DNA of 64,000 bases from Salinispora mooreana (GTDB lineage: Bacteria > Actinomycetota > Actinomycetes > Mycobacteriales > Micromonosporaceae): positions 1,911,049-1,975,048 of the forward strand of contig NZ_KB900614.1 in NCBI RefSeq assembly GCF_000379065.1, written 5' to 3'. The notes beneath the pieces were generated by a model, which made no database searches, was not told the DNA's origin, and worked only from the letters and a program-made list of their open reading frames with translations. The translations under genes and the position numbers were made by a program. Positions 35,838 to 47,432 of this stretch are shown here, in pieces. Positions within the stretch are counted from its first letter, which is position 1. Each line of letters opens with the position of its first letter.

Positions 35838-38516
35838 TTACGCCCCGGCGATGGCATTCTCGACCGTGCGGAGCAGCCCCGGCGCCTCGGCCGCCGGAAG
35901 ACCGCCCCCCTGGGCCAGCTCGGGGCTGCCCCCACCTCGACCGGCGAAGGCTACCTTGACCAGATCCGCCGCCGACAGCCCCTGACTCCGGGCGGCTGGG
36001 TTGACCGCCACCACCAGCGAAGCCTTGCCGTTTGCCCGGGCCGCCACCGCGACCACCGCCGGACGCGCCGGATCGATCCGGCTACGGATCTCCTGCGCGA
36101 GGGTCCGCACATCATTGCCGGCCGCGCCCTCGGGCGCTTCGGTCCCGACGTACGCCACCCCACGCACCTCGCTCGCCTGGGCGGCGAGGGCCGCCGCGCC
36201 ACCGAGCACCAGCTGCGCGCGCAGCTTCTCCAGCTCCTTCTCGGCGTCGCGCAGCTGGGTGACGGTCTGCTCCACCCGCTCCGCAACCTGGTCGGATGGG
36301 ACCCGGTACAGCTCGGCGAGGCGGGCCACGAGCAGGTGCTCGCGGGCAAGGAAGTTGAACGCGTCGATCCCCACCAGCGCCTCGACCCGGCGAACCCCGG
36401 ACCCGATCGACGACTCGGAAAGAATCTTCACCAGGCCGAGCTGGCCGGAACGGCCCACGTGGGTACCACCGCACAGCTCTCGCGCGTAGTCGCCGACCTC
36501 GACGACTCGCACCTGCTCGCCGTACTTCTCGCCGAAGAGCGCCATCGCACCGATCCGCCGCGCCTCGGCCAGCGAGGTGACGAACGCACGCACCTCCAGG
36601 TCCGCCAGGAGCGCCTCGTTGACCTGCTGTTCCACATCCCGCAGCACACTCGGCGCCACCCCGGTCGGGGTGTTGAAGTCAAACCGGAGCCGCCCCGGTG
36701 CGTTCAGCGAACCGGCCTGGGTGGCGGACTCACCGAGGAAGTTGCGCATGGTCTGGTGCACGAGGTGGGTTGCGGTGTGCGACCGGGAGATCGCCCGCCG
36801 GCGATCAGTGTCAATCTCGGCGAAGCCGGTCTCGCCCACCCGCACCTCGCCCCGCAGCACCCGGGCCCGGTGGACGATCAACCCCGGCACCGGCTGCTGC
36901 ACGTCGAGGACCTCCACCTGGCCCCCACCGACGGTGATCACGCCGAGATCCGGCTGCTGACCACCACCCTCGGCGTAGAACGGGGTGGTGTCGAGTACCA
37001 GCTCGACCGTCTCGCCCTCCACCGCCGCGGCGTGCGGGCTGGCCGCGCCGAGCACCGCCCGCACCGTCGACTCGCGGGAGACCTCCTGGTAGCCGGTGAA
37101 GGTAACCGGGCCACCCTCGTCCAGCACCATCCGGTACGCGGAGAGGTCCACGTGCCCCGTCTTCCGGGCCTGCGCGTCGGCCTTCGCCCGAGCCCGCTGG
37201 TCGGCCATCAGCCGACGGAAGCCCTCGGCGTCGACCTGTAGGCCCTGCTCGCTGGCGATCTCCAGGGTCAGGTCGATCGGGAAGCCATACGTGTCGTGTA
37301 GCTGAAACGCCTTCGCGCCGGAGATCGCCCGCCCACCCGCGGTGCGGGTCTCGGCGATGGCCGTGTCCAGGATCGTGGTGCCGGCGCGCAGCGTGGACAG
37401 GAACGCGTCCTCCTCCGCGTACGCGTAGTCGGCGATCCGGCCGAAGTCCGTCGCCAGCTCCGGGTACGAGGCAGCCATGCAGTCGCGGGCCACCGGCAGT
37501 AACTCGGGCATCGCCCGTTCCTGCCAGCCCAGCAGCCGGACCGAACGGATCGCCCGACGCATGATGCGGCGCAGCACGTAGCCCCGCCCCTCATTACTCG
37601 GGGTCACCCCGTCCCCGATCAGCATCAGTGCGGTGCGGACGTGGTCGGCGACGACCCGCAACCGGACATCGTCCGGGTGCGACTCACTGGCGACCTGACC
37701 GGAGTGCGCGCCGTACCGCTTGCCGGTCAGCTCGGCGGCCTTGGCCAGGATCGGCCGCACCTCGTCGATCTCGTAGAGGTTGTCCACGCCCTGGAGGATG
37801 GAGGCCATCCGCTCCAGGCCCATTCCGGTGTCGATGTTCTTGGCCGGTAGGTCGCCGAGGATCGGATAGTCCTCCTTGCCGGCACCCGGCCCCCGCTCGA
37901 ACTGCATGAAGACGAGGTTCCAGAACTCCACGTAGCGGTCCTCGTCAACCGCCGGGCCGCCCTCCGGGCCGTACGCGGGGCCGCGGTCGTAGAACAGCTC
38001 GGAGCACGGCCCGCACGGGCCGGGGATGCCCATCGACCAGAAGTTGTCGGCCTTGCCGCGACGCACGATCCGATCCGCCGGCACCCCGACCGACCGCCAG
38101 ATCTGGAACGCCTCGTCGTCGTTGTGGTAGACCGTCGGCCAGATCCGCTCCGGGTCGAGCCCGAGCCCCCCGGCCTCCACCGGCTTGGTGGACAGGTCCC
38201 AGGCCAGCCGGATCGCCTCGTCCTTGAAGTAGTCCCCGAATGAGAAGTTGCCGTTCATCTGGAAGAACGTGCCGTGCCGGCTGGTCTTGCCCACCTCGTC
38301 GATATCCGGCGTACGGAGGCACTTCTGCACGCTGACAGCCCGCTTGTAGGGCGCGGTCTGCTGCCCCAGGAAGTAGGGGACGAACTGCATCATGCCAGCG
38401 GCGACGAACAGCAGGTTCGGGTCGCTGATGGCGGGCAGCGGAGCGGACGGCACCACGGTGTGACCGTTCGCCTCGAAGTGCGCGAGGTACCGCCGCCTGA
38501 TCTCCGCCGTCTTCAT
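35838..38516 (-). CDS. alaS: Alanyl-tRNA synthetase
   Basis: Charges tRNA-Ala and edits mischarged Ser/Gly. The 892-residue protein has the class II catalytic core at the N-terminus ([46 protein letters not shown]), the editing domain with Zn ligands in [12 protein letters not shown] and [10 protein letters not shown], and the C-terminal DHHA1 domain ([27 protein letters not shown]). ATG at 38516 overlaps the small membrane-protein stop by four bases. Length and layout are normal. Confidence 0.97.
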   Translation of the reverse strand: MKTAEIRRRYLAHFEANGHTVVPSAPLPAISDPNLLFVAAGMMQFVPYFLGQQTAPYKRAVSVQKCLRTPDIDEVGKTSRHGTFFQMNGNFSFGDYFKDEAIRLAWDLSTKPVEAGGLGLDPERIWPTVYHNDDEAFQIWRSVGVPADRIVRRGKADNFWSMGIPGPCGPCSELFYDRGPAYGPEGGPAVDEDRYVEFWNLVFMQFERGPGAGKEDYPILGDLPAKNIDTGMGLERMASILQGVDNLYEIDEVRPILAKAAELTGKRYGAHSGQVASESHPDDVRLRVVADHVRTALMLIGDGVTPSNEGRGYVLRRIMRRAIRSVRLLGWQERAMPELLPVARDCMAASYPELATDFGRIADYAYAEEDAFLSTLRAGTTILDTAIAETRTAGGRAISGAKAFQLHDTYGFPIDLTLEIASEQGLQVDAEGFRRLMADQRARAKADAQARKTGHVDLSAYRMVLDEGGPVTFTGYQEVSRESTVRAVLGAASPHAAAVEGETVELVLDTTPFYAEGGGQQPDLGVITVGGGQVEVLDVQQPVPGLIVHRARVLRGEVRVGETGFAEIDTDRRRAISRSHTATHLVHQTMRNFLGESATQAGSLNAPGRLRFDFNTPTGVAPSVLRDVEQQVNEALLADLEVRAFVTSLAEARRIGAMALFGEKYGEQVRVVEVGDYARELCGGTHVGRSGQLGLVKILSESSIGSGVRRVEALVGIDAFNFLAREHLLVARLAELYRVPSDQVAERVEQTVTQLRDAEKELEKLRAQLVLGGAAALAAQASEVRGVAYVGTEAPEGAAGNDVRTLAQEIRSRIDPARPAVVAVAARANGKASLVVAVNPAARSQGLSAADLVKVAFAGRGGGSPELAQGGGLPAAEAPGLLRTVENAIAGA

Positions 38517-38818
38517 CGCTGGTGCTCCTCCGGGAAAGTCTCTCGGTCGCCGGTGCGCGGATATCCCCGCAGGTCGGCGACGGTGTCGTCGAACGCCTCG
38601 CCGCGGGCGAAGGCCTCGTGAATCTCCTGCTCGCGCTCGGCCATTCCGATCCGGACGTCCGACACGAAGCTACGTACCGACTCGGCCAGGCCGCCAGCGG
38701 ATTCGGACAGCCCGCCGGCGATCCCGGCCGGCGTGTAGGCCTGGGCCGTCCGGGCGGCCTTGCGGACCACCAGCACGCCCACGGCCAGCCCGACGCCCAG
38801 CCAGAACAACCGCCTCAT
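38513..38818 (-). CDS. Small membrane protein upstream of alaS (DUF6167-like)
   Basis: A 101-residue protein with one N-terminal hydrophobic helix ([19 protein letters not shown]) and a polar helical tail, [41 protein letters not shown]. The family is found next to alaS and a DUF948 protein in many actinomycetes; its role is unknown. ATG at 38818. Overlap with alaS by four bases shows joint translation. The small size and lone helix suggest a membrane-tethered accessory factor, which is inference. Confidence 0.75.
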   Translation of the reverse strand: MRRLFWLGVGLAVGVLVVRKAARTAQAYTPAGIAGGLSESAGGLAESVRSFVSDVRIGMAEREQEIHEAFARGEAFDDTVADLRGYPRTGDRETFPEEHQR

Positions 38819-38850
38819 GACCTTCCCCCTCCTACGTGCCCCGGCGCTGC

Positions 38851-39312
38851 TCAGCGGCGACCGCGCCGACGGTCTCGCTGTTGTTGCTTGATGGTGTCCC
38901 GCACCTCACGTTCGGTATCCGCATGCCGGCGGGCGGCCGTGGCCCGACGCACGCCGTAGCCGAAGGCGGCCACCTTGACCAGCGGGCTCGCGGCGGCGGC
39001 GGAGACGATCGTGGCGAGGTTGGCGACGTTGGCAGTGATGTTCTGCGCGTGGTTGGTCATGGTATCGACCTTGGCGAGCTGGAGATTCACCCCATCCAAC
39101 GAGGTCTGCACCTGATCCAACGCGGTGTTGACATTCTTCACCGTGGTATTGACCTCGCTGAGCAGCGGCGCGGTACGGTCATTGACGTCGTTGATCATCC
39201 GAGTGGCCGCGTCAACCGTGTGCCGCAGCCGCAGGATCGGCAGCACCAGGATCAACACCAACATCGCGAACGCGATCGCCGCGATCAGCGCCGCGACTTC
39301 TCCAAGGTCCAC
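38851..39312 (-). CDS. DUF948 membrane protein
   Basis: A 153-residue protein with an N-terminal membrane helix (VAALIAAIAFAMLVLILVLPILRL) followed by a long heptad-rich helix (VDAATRMINDVNDRTAPLLSEVNTTVKNVNTALDQVQTSLDGVN) that should form a coiled coil, and a basic tail (RRATAARRHADTER, QQQRDRRRGRR). DUF948 proteins have no settled function. GTG at 39312 is chosen because GAGGAGG lies six bases upstream; the frame's earlier TTG lies before that ribosome site. Followed after 32 bases by the small membrane gene, then alaS. Confidence 0.8.
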   Translation of the reverse strand: MDLGEVAALIAAIAFAMLVLILVLPILRLRHTVDAATRMINDVNDRTAPLLSEVNTTVKNVNTALDQVQTSLDGVNLQLAKVDTMTNHAQNITANVANLATIVSAAAASPLVKVAAFGYGVRRATAARRHADTEREVRDTIKQQQRDRRRGRR

Positions 39313-39465
39313 GCCTGTCCTCCTCAAGCCGAATCAGCGGGCACCGGACGTCTCGCAGCAAGCCGCCGTCGTCCCCCACGTCCGTGCCGCGCGCCCCGGC
39401 CACTGGTCGGCCGGAGGCAGGCGGGCCTGCCAGCCCAGACCCTACCGTCCGTGATGGAGACCGCC

Positions 39466-41766
39466 TCAGGATGGTGAGGGGGTCAGTTCACCGAGCGGAT
39501 CCTCCGACAAGGTCGGGAACGGATCCTCGCCGGTGAGCGACGGGTCGGTGCTCGGCTGCGGTCGCGTCCGGTCGTCGTCGATGGCGTTCCGCACCTTCAC
39601 CGAGACCAACGAGCCGGTGCACTCCGCCGCCTGGGTTGATGGGTCCGGGGACGGCACGAGCGCCGGCTCGCCGTCGACTGGTGGCGGCACACAGGCTGGC
39701 TCGCGTACCCACAGATCGAGGGTCAGCTCATCGCGTCGCCAGCAGGTGTAGCTACCCTTCCCCGGTTGCTCGGGGCAACGGTCGACCTGCCACGGCCGCC
39801 AGCCATCCCCCCGCAGCGACGCCTCGTAGACCTGGACAGTCTCCTCTGGAGAACGTTCCGAGGCCACGGTGCGCTCGCGGAGTCGACAGTCCAGCAGACA
39901 CCAGCGGCTGCCACTGACATCGTCCACCGTCTCGACCGCTGCCCAGCTGGGAACCGCCAGCCGGTCGAGGGTGTCGAAGACCGGGTCGCGACTGAGCGTC
40001 TGCAGCCCGAAGACGGCCGGAACAACACCGAGCAGCACGATGATGGCCAGCGCCAGGGCTCCGGTCCGGAGCCGCTGCTGCGGTTGCCGGCGCAGGTACG
40101 ACCGGGCTCCACCGGGTCCGTCCGGTGCGGCGGTGTCGACCGCGGGGGGTTCTGCCCGGCCGTGCGGCGGCCCCTCCGGCGCGGCGTCCGGCGATGCTGG
40201 CGGGACGCCCGGGGGCGTGGCCCGGGCCGGCTCTCGAGGTGGCGGCAGCGCGCGACCCGACGGTCGCTCGTCCACGCTGGGACGGGGGCCGACGGGCCGC
40301 GCCGTCCCGGCCGCGGGTCGCGGACCAACTGGCGGATCGCCGGGCCGGGCGGCGCCGGGCGGGGCCGTCATCCCGGGTGGACCGTCCGGGATGACGGCGG
40401 GTCGGGCCACTCCGGGTGGAGGAGCGCCGCCCACGGGCGGAGTCGGCGGGCTGGCCCGCCGCGGGGCAACCGTGCCCGGCGGCGGCCCGGCGGCGGCCCG
40501 TGGCGGCGGCTGATCCGGACGGCCCGGACGGACAAGGCCTGGGCCGGGCGGGGGCGGCTCACCGATCGCGCCGCTCGCGGCAGCGGACGGGCGGGGCCGC
40601 TCGGCAGCCGGTCCAGCGGGCGGATGCGGCCGCGCGGGGCTAGCCGCTCCCGGGTGCGGACCGGCGGGGCCGGGTCGCACTCGCCCGGTGGCGGGACCAC
40701 CCCGGGACGGTTCGGGTCCAGAACGCGAACCGTCAGCGGGTACCCGGCCGCCGACGGGCGGCGCGCTACGCGGGGCTACCGGCGAGCCCGGGGGAACCGC
40801 CGGTTGATTGAGGGAACGCAGCGTGGGGTCGGTCTGGTGGGGAGTACGGCCGGCCTGCCGCAGCCAGTCCGCGGGCCGCTTCGGTCGAGCTAGCCGCCCC
40901 TCGCTGGTGGTCGGGTCGGCGCTGTCGGTTCGCGGGCTCGGGATGTCGGTGTTCACCGTGGGAGTGGCCCGCCCCGGGCCGCCCTCGGGGGCGGACGGGC
41001 GGCCACGCGGTACGACGGTGTCCTCCTCCGGCGTCTCCCGTCGGCCATGCCGGGCGACACCACCGGACGGTGGGGCAGCACGGTGGCTGGGTGACCTGCC
41101 GCCCTCTGGCGCACGGTGTCCGCCCGCGGCGGGAGGAATCCCGCCGGTCGGATCGTCGCCGGCCCGGCCTGGGGCCGCCGGCGGGGCGCCCGGAGCGCCC
41201 GTCGGCTCACCGGCGCCATGTCGTCCGCCCTGGCGTGCCGATGGGGCGAGGCCCGGCTGGGGCACCGCGGGGGCCGGCGGACGGGCCGCCGCCGGGCGGC
41301 CACGGCCGACCGGCTCGGCGGTCGGCGGCCCGGGCGGGCCACCGCGCCCGTGCGGCCGGGGGGCTGAGGGGCCAGGAGGAGCGGAGGGCCCGGAAGGAGC
41401 GGGCGGCCCCACCGGTGGGACGGAAGGCACCGGCGGGGCCGGCTCCACGGCGCCGGGCCGCCGGCCAGCGTCGGGGCGCGGACCGGGCGCTTCGGGCTCG
41501 TCTCGCCGCACGGGCGGTGTAGCCCCAGTGCCGCTCGGACCCGGGTCGGCACCGGGGCGCTGCGGCGGCGTGGACGGGCCGGGCCCGCCCTCCGGACCCA
41601 ACTCCGCCCGCTGCGCCTTCGCCGTACGCAGGTCGTCGATCCAGCCGAACTCCTCGCCGGTGACCGGCTCCTCGGCCGCGGCCTCGGCCTTCCCCCGTCC
41701 CCAGCGGCGCCCCTTGCGCCGCCGGTCGGCGCTCTCCTCGGGCTGGTCCGCCCCTCGCGACTTCAC
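39466..41766 (-). CDS. Very proline-rich single-pass membrane protein, function unknown
   Basis: A 766-residue protein. The first 40 residues are charged ([35 protein letters not shown]). Residues 45 to about 555 are almost entirely Pro, Gly, Ala, Arg and Ser, without a folded domain. One hydrophobic helix lies at about 565-588 ([20 protein letters not shown]). The last 174 residues should lie outside the cell, with Cys pairs (WCLLDC, RCPEQ, YTCWRR, PACVP) that could form disulfides, and an acidic Pro/Ser/Thr tail. GTG at 41766 has GAGGAGG upstream and overlaps the rarA stop by four bases. Not recognised as a named family. Likely dependent on EF-P for translation. Confidence 0.75.
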   Translation of the reverse strand: MKSRGADQPEESADRRRKGRRWGRGKAEAAAEEPVTGEEFGWIDDLRTAKAQRAELGPEGGPGPSTPPQRPGADPGPSGTGATPPVRRDEPEAPGPRPDAGRRPGAVEPAPPVPSVPPVGPPAPSGPSAPPGPSAPRPHGRGGPPGPPTAEPVGRGRPAAARPPAPAVPQPGLAPSARQGGRHGAGEPTGAPGAPPAAPGRAGDDPTGGIPPAAGGHRAPEGGRSPSHRAAPPSGGVARHGRRETPEEDTVVPRGRPSAPEGGPGRATPTVNTDIPSPRTDSADPTTSEGRLARPKRPADWLRQAGRTPHQTDPTLRSLNQPAVPPGSPVAPRSAPPVGGRVPADGSRSGPEPSRGGPATGRVRPGPAGPHPGAASPARPHPPAGPAAERPRPSAAASGAIGEPPPPGPGLVRPGRPDQPPPRAAAGPPPGTVAPRRASPPTPPVGGAPPPGVARPAVIPDGPPGMTAPPGAARPGDPPVGPRPAAGTARPVGPRPSVDERPSGRALPPPREPARATPPGVPPASPDAAPEGPPHGRAEPPAVDTAAPDGPGGARSYLRRQPQQRLRTGALALAIIVLLGVVPAVFGLQTLSRDPVFDTLDRLAVPSWAAVETVDDVSGSRWCLLDCRLRERTVASERSPEETVQVYEASLRGDGWRPWQVDRCPEQPGKGSYTCWRRDELTLDLWVREPACVPPPVDGEPALVPSPDPSTQAAECTGSLVSVKVRNAIDDDRTRPQPSTDPSLTGEDPFPTLSEDPLGELTPSPS

Positions 41767-43268
41767 TGCTGCCCCTCCTCAGTGGCGTCCACGCCACCCT
41801 CGTACGCCCCATCGTCACCCGGTCTTTCGGGTTGGCGGCCGTTGCCCGCCCCGGCGCCGCAGGGCGCCGCCGGCCGGCGGTCAGCCGTCGGCGCCGACCG
41901 GCGAATGATCCGGCGCAGCAGCGGCAGTCGATCAGCGACAGCTCGCTCGGCCCCGTGCTGGCTGGGCCGGTAGTAGTCGGTGCCGACGAGGTCATCGGGC
42001 ACGTACTGCTGATTGACCACACCCCGCTGGTCGTCGTGGGGATAGCGGTAGCCGGTGCCGTGGCCGAGCCCCTTGGCGCCGGAGTAGTGCGCGTCCCGCA
42101 GCCCGCGCGGCACCGCCCCGCCCCGGCCAGCCCGGACATCGGCGAGGGCTGCCCCGATAGCGGTGGTCGCCGAGTTCGACTTCGGCGCCGTGGTCAGGTG
42201 GATCACCGCCTGGGCGAGGTTGAGCTGGGCCTCCGGCAGGCCGACGTACTCCACTGCGTGGGCGGCGGCGGTGGCCACGCCGAGCGCACCCGGGTCGGCC
42301 ATGCCGACGTCCTCGCTGGCGAAGATGACCATCCGTCGGGCAATGAACCGCGGGTCCTCGCCGGCGACCAGCATCCGGGCCAGCCAGTGCAGCGCCGCGT
42401 CCACGTCGGAGCCACGCATGCTCTTGATGAAGGCGCTGGTCACGTCGTAGTGACTGTCGCCGTCGCGGTCGTAGCGGACGGCGGCGCTGTCCACCGCCTG
42501 CTCGGCGGTGGCCAGGTCGATGCGGCTGGCGCCGACCGCGGTGGCGGAGGCGGCCGCGGCCTCCAGGGCGGTGAGCGCCTTGCGAACGTCACCGGCAGCG
42601 AGCCGGACCAGATGCTCCTCGGCGTCGGGGGCGAGGGCGGGCGCGCCGCCCAGGCCGCGTCCGTCGGCGACCGCACGGCGGAGCAGGCTGCGCACCGCGT
42701 CGTCATCCAGCGGCTGCAGGGTGAGGAGCACACACCGGGACAACAGCGGCGAGATGACGGAGAAGTATGGATTCTCGGTCGTCGCCGCCAGCAGCGTGAC
42801 GGTCCGGTCCTCGACCGCGGCGAGGAGTGAATCCTGCTGGGTCTTGCTGAACCGATGCACCTCGTCAATAAAGAGCACGGTCTGCGGGCCACCGGTGCGG
42901 CGCTGCCGGCGGGCGGCCTCGATGACGGCACGGACGTCCTTCACCCCGGCGTTCAGCGCCGACATCGCCACGAAACGACGATCGGTCGCCCCAGCCACCA
43001 GGTGCGCGATGGTGGTCTTCCCACTGCCCGGCGGGCCCCAGAGGATCACCGACATCGGCGCGGCCCCGGAGACGAGTTGGTGTAACGGAGCGCCGGGGGC
43101 ACGCAGGTGGTCCTGGCCGATCAGCTCGTCGAGCCCGGTCGGACGCATCCGGACGGCCAGCGGCGCATCCTGACCGACCGGTGTGAACCCAGCCATGCCG
43201 GTAGTACCCGCGGGCACAACAGCCGCGGCGGCGGGCTCTCCGAAGGAGAAGAGGGCGTCGGGATCCAT
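41763..43268 (-). CDS. rarA: Replication-associated recombination protein A (MgsA/RarA AAA+ ATPase)
   Basis: Clamp-loader-like ATPase acting at stalled replication forks. The 501-residue protein has [20 protein letters not shown], Walker [17 protein letters not shown] around residue 75, Walker [20 protein letters not shown], sensor [13 protein letters not shown], and the C-terminal tetramerisation region ([50 protein letters not shown]). A disordered tail follows. ATG at 43268 is chosen because homology begins there. Overlaps the proline-rich gene by four bases. Confidence 0.94.
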   Translation of the reverse strand: MDPDALFSFGEPAAAAVVPAGTTGMAGFTPVGQDAPLAVRMRPTGLDELIGQDHLRAPGAPLHQLVSGAAPMSVILWGPPGSGKTTIAHLVAGATDRRFVAMSALNAGVKDVRAVIEAARRQRRTGGPQTVLFIDEVHRFSKTQQDSLLAAVEDRTVTLLAATTENPYFSVISPLLSRCVLLTLQPLDDDAVRSLLRRAVADGRGLGGAPALAPDAEEHLVRLAAGDVRKALTALEAAAASATAVGASRIDLATAEQAVDSAAVRYDRDGDSHYDVTSAFIKSMRGSDVDAALHWLARMLVAGEDPRFIARRMVIFASEDVGMADPGALGVATAAAHAVEYVGLPEAQLNLAQAVIHLTTAPKSNSATTAIGAALADVRAGRGGAVPRGLRDAHYSGAKGLGHGTGYRYPHDDQRGVVNQQYVPDDLVGTDYYRPSQHGAERAVADRLPLLRRIIRRSAPTADRRPAAPCGAGAGNGRQPERPGDDGAYEGGVDATEEGQQ

Positions 43269-43378
43269 CACGGGAACAGTACCGGGCGCGGCCGGGGTCA
43301 ACAGAATCAGCGCCGCCGGGCGGAGCTGACCTTCCCTTCGGTGCCACCGGCCGCGTGGTGCGGTCGGTGGCACCGCCA

Positions 43379-44758
43379 TCAACGCCGAGCCGTGCCCGCG
43401 CCGGTGGTCGGGTCACCAGCGCGGGCCGGGGGGACGCCGGGCGCTCCGCTGACCGGTGCCGAGCCCTCGGGCTGGGTCGCCGGGGGCGCGGGCGAGGCGG
43501 CGGCCGTCGGCGTACCGACCGAACCATCGCGGCTCGCCCGCCAGGCGGGCAGGTACAGCGGCGCGGCGATCGCGAGCACCACCGCGCCGGCCAGCATCGC
43601 GACGCTGACGCCGGCCCGGTCCGCGACCAGGCCGAGCACGATCCCCCCGGCGGCGCCCGCGGGCATGGCCACCATCGAGTTCAGGGAGACCACACTGGTC
43701 CGGTACGGCCCGTCGACCTGCCGGTGCACCAGCCCCATGTGCAACGGGTTCGAGGCGCCGTGCACGACGTAGCACACGACGAAGGCGATCAGCACGCCGA
43801 CCGGACCGGCGAGCAGCGCCATCCCGACCACGGTGACGCCCTGCGCGATCCGCAGCAGCGCCGCGGCGGGCGCGGCGCCCAGCCACCGGGTGAGCAGCGG
43901 GGTCGCCGCCGCGCCACCGGCATTCGCGAGCCAGGCCACCATGGTTGCCGGACCGAGCAGCGCCCCGGCTCGATCCGAGTCACCGAGCACCTCGGCGAGC
44001 CGAACCGGCAGGAGAGCTTCGAAAGTGACCATGCCGAAGCCCCAGAAGAGCTCGACCGAGAGCAGGGCGAGCAGCACCCGGGAGCGGCGCACCAGCCCCA
44101 TCGCCTGGCCGACCATCCGGGGGGCCTCCGCGATCGACTCGCGGAGTGCCGACGACCCGGCGGTGGGACGACGCTCGCGCATCAGGGCGAGGAGTGCCAC
44201 CAGCCCGACGACCTGCAACACCACGATGGCCACGATCGGCATGGTCAACGCAGTGAACGGGCCGACCGGGCCGAACGCGACCAGCGCGCCGCTGAGCAGG
44301 GCACCGACCGCCATGGCGACGCCGAGCGCCGTCCCGCCCTGGCTCAGGCCGCGCTCGTACTCGGCATCGGGATCGGCGGCGAGGGTGCTGTCCACGAACC
44401 AGGACTCGAGCGGGCCGCTGTCCAGCGCCCGATAGACCCCCTGCAACGCCCACACCGCCACCAGGAGGGCGAACGAGTCGGCCACGACGAAGAGCGCCAT
44501 GGAGACGAGGTTGACCACCGCGGCGAGCACCAGCACCGGCCGGCGGCCCACGGCGTCGGCGAGCCCGGCGGTCGGCAACTCGAGCGCGAGGACGAGGACA
44601 CCCTGGGCGGCGAAGGCCATGCCGATCTCGGTGAGGGTGAGGCCCCGCTCCTGCATCAGCAGGACGAAGACCGGGACCAGCAGGCCGACCGGCAGCCAGC
44701 GCAGGCCGAGCAGGATGAGGTAGCGGTGGCGGACCTGTCGGACCGAGAGGGTGGCCAT
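43379..44758 (-). CDS. Major facilitator superfamily transporter
   Basis: A 459-residue, 12-helix transporter of the drug/proton antiport type. The MFS signature between helices 2 and 3 reads [17 protein letters not shown] Pro/Ala-rich cytosolic tail of about 55 residues (residues 405-459) ends the protein. ATG at 44758 shares one base with the regulator's stop (TGATG), so regulator and pump are made together. The pairing with a winged-helix repressor suggests an inducible exporter; substrate unknown. Confidence 0.85.
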   Translation of the reverse strand: MATLSVRQVRHRYLILLGLRWLPVGLLVPVFVLLMQERGLTLTEIGMAFAAQGVLVLALELPTAGLADAVGRRPVLVLAAVVNLVSMALFVVADSFALLVAVWALQGVYRALDSGPLESWFVDSTLAADPDAEYERGLSQGGTALGVAMAVGALLSGALVAFGPVGPFTALTMPIVAIVVLQVVGLVALLALMRERRPTAGSSALRESIAEAPRMVGQAMGLVRRSRVLLALLSVELFWGFGMVTFEALLPVRLAEVLGDSDRAGALLGPATMVAWLANAGGAAATPLLTRWLGAAPAAALLRIAQGVTVVGMALLAGPVGVLIAFVVCYVVHGASNPLHMGLVHRQVDGPYRTSVVSLNSMVAMPAGAAGGIVLGLVADRAGVSVAMLAGAVVLAIAAPLYLPAWRASRDGSVGTPTAAASPAPPATQPEGSAPVSGAPGVPPARAGDPTTGAGTARR

Positions 44759-45354
44759 CACGCCTCCTTCGGCAGCGGGTAGGCGGCGAGGTAGACCTGA
44801 ACCTGCTCGGCGCCGGGCTCCGGCGGGTCGGCCGCGGCGCGGTACCGCTCCAGGACCTGCCAGAGTTCGTCGTTGAGCGCCTTCAGCCGGTCCACCGGGA
44901 GGGTCAGGAAGGCGTCGCCCATCCCGAAGGCGTCCCGCCACTCCGACGACCACTGGCTCTGGGCCGCGTACCACCGCTGCGCCTGCTCCGTCAGCAGGCG
45001 CACCTGGTGACCCTGGATCCACTCCAGGGCGGCGCGGGCGTCCGGATCGTCGTCGAAGTCGGTGGGCTCGAAGTCGGTGATCTCGTGCACGGCCCGCCAC
45101 CAGCGTTGCCGGCCGGCACCCCGGTCGGAGTCCTCGGCGACCAGCCCCACATCGGCGAGCTGACGCAGGTGGTAGCTGGTGGCACCGGTGTTGGTGTCGA
45201 GCTGTTCGGCCAGCATGGTGGCGGTCGCCGGGCCCTGCACCCGCAGCGCCCCGAGGAGCCGGATCCGCAGTGGGTGCGCCAGCACCCGCACCTGCCGGTG
45301 GTCGATGTGCACCGCGCGCGGGGTGGGCCCGGCCCGTTCCCGGTCATCAGTCAT
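44758..45354 (-). CDS. ArsR-type winged-helix transcriptional regulator
   Basis: A 198-residue DNA-binding protein. Residues 17-85 form the winged helix-turn-helix (VHIDHRQVRVLAHPLRIRLLGALRVQGPATATMLAEQLDTNTGATSYHLRQLADVGLV) followed by the wing (DSDRGAGRQRWWRAV). The C-terminal half is helical and may bind a ligand or dimerise. No metal-binding Cys cluster is seen, so it is unlikely to be a metal sensor. ATG at 45354 lies six bases after a -10-like TAGTGT, consistent with a leaderless mRNA. It is co-transcribed with the MFS gene and probably represses both. Confidence 0.86.
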   Translation of the reverse strand: MTDDRERAGPTPRAVHIDHRQVRVLAHPLRIRLLGALRVQGPATATMLAEQLDTNTGATSYHLRQLADVGLVAEDSDRGAGRQRWWRAVHEITDFEPTDFDDDPDARAALEWIQGHQVRLLTEQAQRWYAAQSQWSSEWRDAFGMGDAFLTLPVDRLKALNDELWQVLERYRAAADPPEPGAEQVQVYLAAYPLPKEA

Positions 45355-45360
45355 ACGTGC

Positions 45361-45413
45361 ACACTATCTTTGCATGGATACTGTGCACAACTTTTATGCA
45401 CAGAAGTTGTGCA
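45361..45413 (-). promoter_or_regulatory. Promoter and nested palindromes of the ArsR-type regulator
   Basis: On the minus strand, TTGTGC (45385-45390) and TAGTGT (45361-45366) are 18 bases apart, a plausible -35/-10 pair. A perfect 10-base inverted repeat TGCACAACTT / AAGTTGTGCA (45384-45393 and 45404-45413, 10-base spacer) covers the -35 side, and further TGCAC half-sites occur at 45358 and 45397. The region is notably AT-rich. This fits an autoregulated operator. Confidence 0.65.
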
Positions 45414-45521
45414 ACATCGTCGGATGCGACCGGCCCACACCACGCCGGCCGCGGTGCGCGGAACACGGCAGTGGCGGCCCGGCACAAGCCGAGCCGCCAC
45501 TGGAATGGCCAACGAGGGGCG

Positions 45522-47345
45522 TCAGGTGGGGTCGGCCACCGGAGCGGCCGGGCCGGCGGTGCCGGCCTGCGCCCGCGCCTCGGGCTTGGGCCGGGCGTCC
45601 ACGCCCGCCTCCAGGCGCTGCGCCGCGGTGATCGGGGTCGGCGCGGCGGTCAACGGGTCAAACCCGCCACGGGTCTTCGGGAAGGCGATGACCTCACGGA
45701 TCGAGTCGGCGCCGGCGAGCAGCATGCAGACCCGGTCCCAACCGAAGGCGATACCGCCGTGCGGCGGCGCGCCGTACTTGAACGCCTCCAGCAGGAAGCC
45801 GAACTTGTCCTGCGCCTGCTCGGGCGTGATGCCGAGCAACTCGAAGACCCGCTGCTGCACGTCGTTGCGGTGGATACGGATCGAGCCGCCGCCGATCTCG
45901 TTTCCGTTGCAGACGATGTCGTACGCGTAGGCGAGAGCCCGGTCCGGCGCCTCCTCGAAGCGGTCCACCCACTCGGCGTTCGGCGCGGTGAACGGATGAT
46001 GCACCGCGGTCCAGCCGCCCGCTGCGCCCTCCTCGCGGTCGGTGACCCGCTCGAACATCGGCGCGTCAACCACCCAGCAGAACGCCCAGGCGCTCTCGTC
46101 AATCAGCTTCGCCCGGCGGGCGATCTCCACCCGGGCCGCGCCGAGCAGTTCCTGAGCCGCCCGGCTCTCCGCGCCGGCGGCGAAGAAGATCGCGTCGCCG
46201 GGCTTCGCGCCGACGGCGTCGGCCAGACCCGCCAGGTGCTCGGTGGAGAGGTTCTTGGCGACCGGGCCCCGTGCCTCACCCGTCTCGGCGTCGAGCACCA
46301 CGTACGCCAGGCCCTTCGCACCCCGCGCCCTGGCCCAGTCCTGCCAGCCGTCCAGCTCCTTACGGGACTGCGCCGCACCGCCGGGCATCACGACCGCACC
46401 GACGTAGCCGCCCGCCTCGATCGCGCCGGCGAAGACCCGGAACCGGGTGCCGCGCAGGTAGTCGGTCAGCTCGGTCAACTCCACGCCGTAACGCAGGTCC
46501 GGCTTGTCCGAACCGTACCGGGCCATGGCCTCGTGCCAGGTGATCCGTGGGATCGGCCGAGTGATCTGGTGGCCGGCCAGTTCCCGCCACAGCCGGGACA
46601 CGATCGCCTCGCCGAGGTCGATCACGTCGTCCTCGGTGACGAAGGACATCTCGATGTCCAGCTGGGTGAACTCCGGCTGCCGGTCGGCGCGGAAGTCCTC
46701 GTCCCGGTAGCAGCGGGCGATCTGGTAGTACCGCTCCATCCCGCCCACCATGAGCAGCTGCTTGAACAACTGCGGCGACTGGGGCAGCGCGTACCAGGTG
46801 CCGGGCTGCAGCCGGACCGGCACCAGGAAGTCCCGGGCCCCCTCCGGCGTCGAGCGGGTCAACGTCGGAGTCTCGATCTCCAGGAAGTCCCGCTCGTGCA
46901 GCACCGTGCGAGCGATCTGGTTGGCCGCGGAACGCAGCCGCAGGGCGCTGGCCGGACCGCTGCGGCGCAGATCCAGATACCGGTAGCGCAGCCGGACGTC
47001 GTCACCGGCCTCGACCTGGTCGTCCACCGGCAGCGGCAGGGGCGCCGCCTCGGAGAGCACCTCCAGTTCCTCCGCCGTCACCTCGACCTCGCCGGTGGCC
47101 AGTTCCGGGTTCTCGTTGCCCTCGGGACGGCGGGTCACCTCGCCGGTGACCCGGACGCAGTACTCGTTGCGCAGCACGTGGGCGTCCTCCTCGCGGAGGA
47201 CGACCTGGGCCACCCCGGAACCGTCCCGCAGGTCGACAAAGATGACACCGCCGTGGTCGCGCCGGCGGGCCACCCAGCCGGCGAGCGTCACCGTGGTGCC
47301 GGCGTCCGTCGCGCGCAGGCTTCCGGCGTCATGGGTACGGATCAC
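45522..47345 (-). CDS. aspS: Aspartyl-tRNA synthetase
   Basis: Charges tRNA-Asp. The 607-residue protein has the N-terminal OB-fold anticodon domain ([32 protein letters not shown]), class II motif 2 ([30 protein letters not shown]), the GAD insertion (residues about 290-420), and motif 3 ([28 protein letters not shown]). His in RRRDHGG is typical of non-discriminating bacterial enzymes that also charge tRNA-Asn. GTG at 47345 with GGGAGA upstream; the frame's earlier codons lack homology. A Pro/Ala tail ends the protein. Confidence 0.96.
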   Translation of the reverse strand: MIRTHDAGSLRATDAGTTVTLAGWVARRRDHGGVIFVDLRDGSGVAQVVLREEDAHVLRNEYCVRVTGEVTRRPEGNENPELATGEVEVTAEELEVLSEAAPLPLPVDDQVEAGDDVRLRYRYLDLRRSGPASALRLRSAANQIARTVLHERDFLEIETPTLTRSTPEGARDFLVPVRLQPGTWYALPQSPQLFKQLLMVGGMERYYQIARCYRDEDFRADRQPEFTQLDIEMSFVTEDDVIDLGEAIVSRLWRELAGHQITRPIPRITWHEAMARYGSDKPDLRYGVELTELTDYLRGTRFRVFAGAIEAGGYVGAVVMPGGAAQSRKELDGWQDWARARGAKGLAYVVLDAETGEARGPVAKNLSTEHLAGLADAVGAKPGDAIFFAAGAESRAAQELLGAARVEIARRAKLIDESAWAFCWVVDAPMFERVTDREEGAAGGWTAVHHPFTAPNAEWVDRFEEAPDRALAYAYDIVCNGNEIGGGSIRIHRNDVQQRVFELLGITPEQAQDKFGFLLEAFKYGAPPHGGIAFGWDRVCMLLAGADSIREVIAFPKTRGGFDPLTAAPTPITAAQRLEAGVDARPKPEARAQAGTAGPAAPVADPT

Positions 47346-47432
47346 GGCGTGCGTCTCCCTCGTCTGCGAATGAATCTGCCCAGCATTGTCGCCGGGCCGC
47401 CCCGGGGCCGCATCCTCGTTTCCAGCCTGTTC

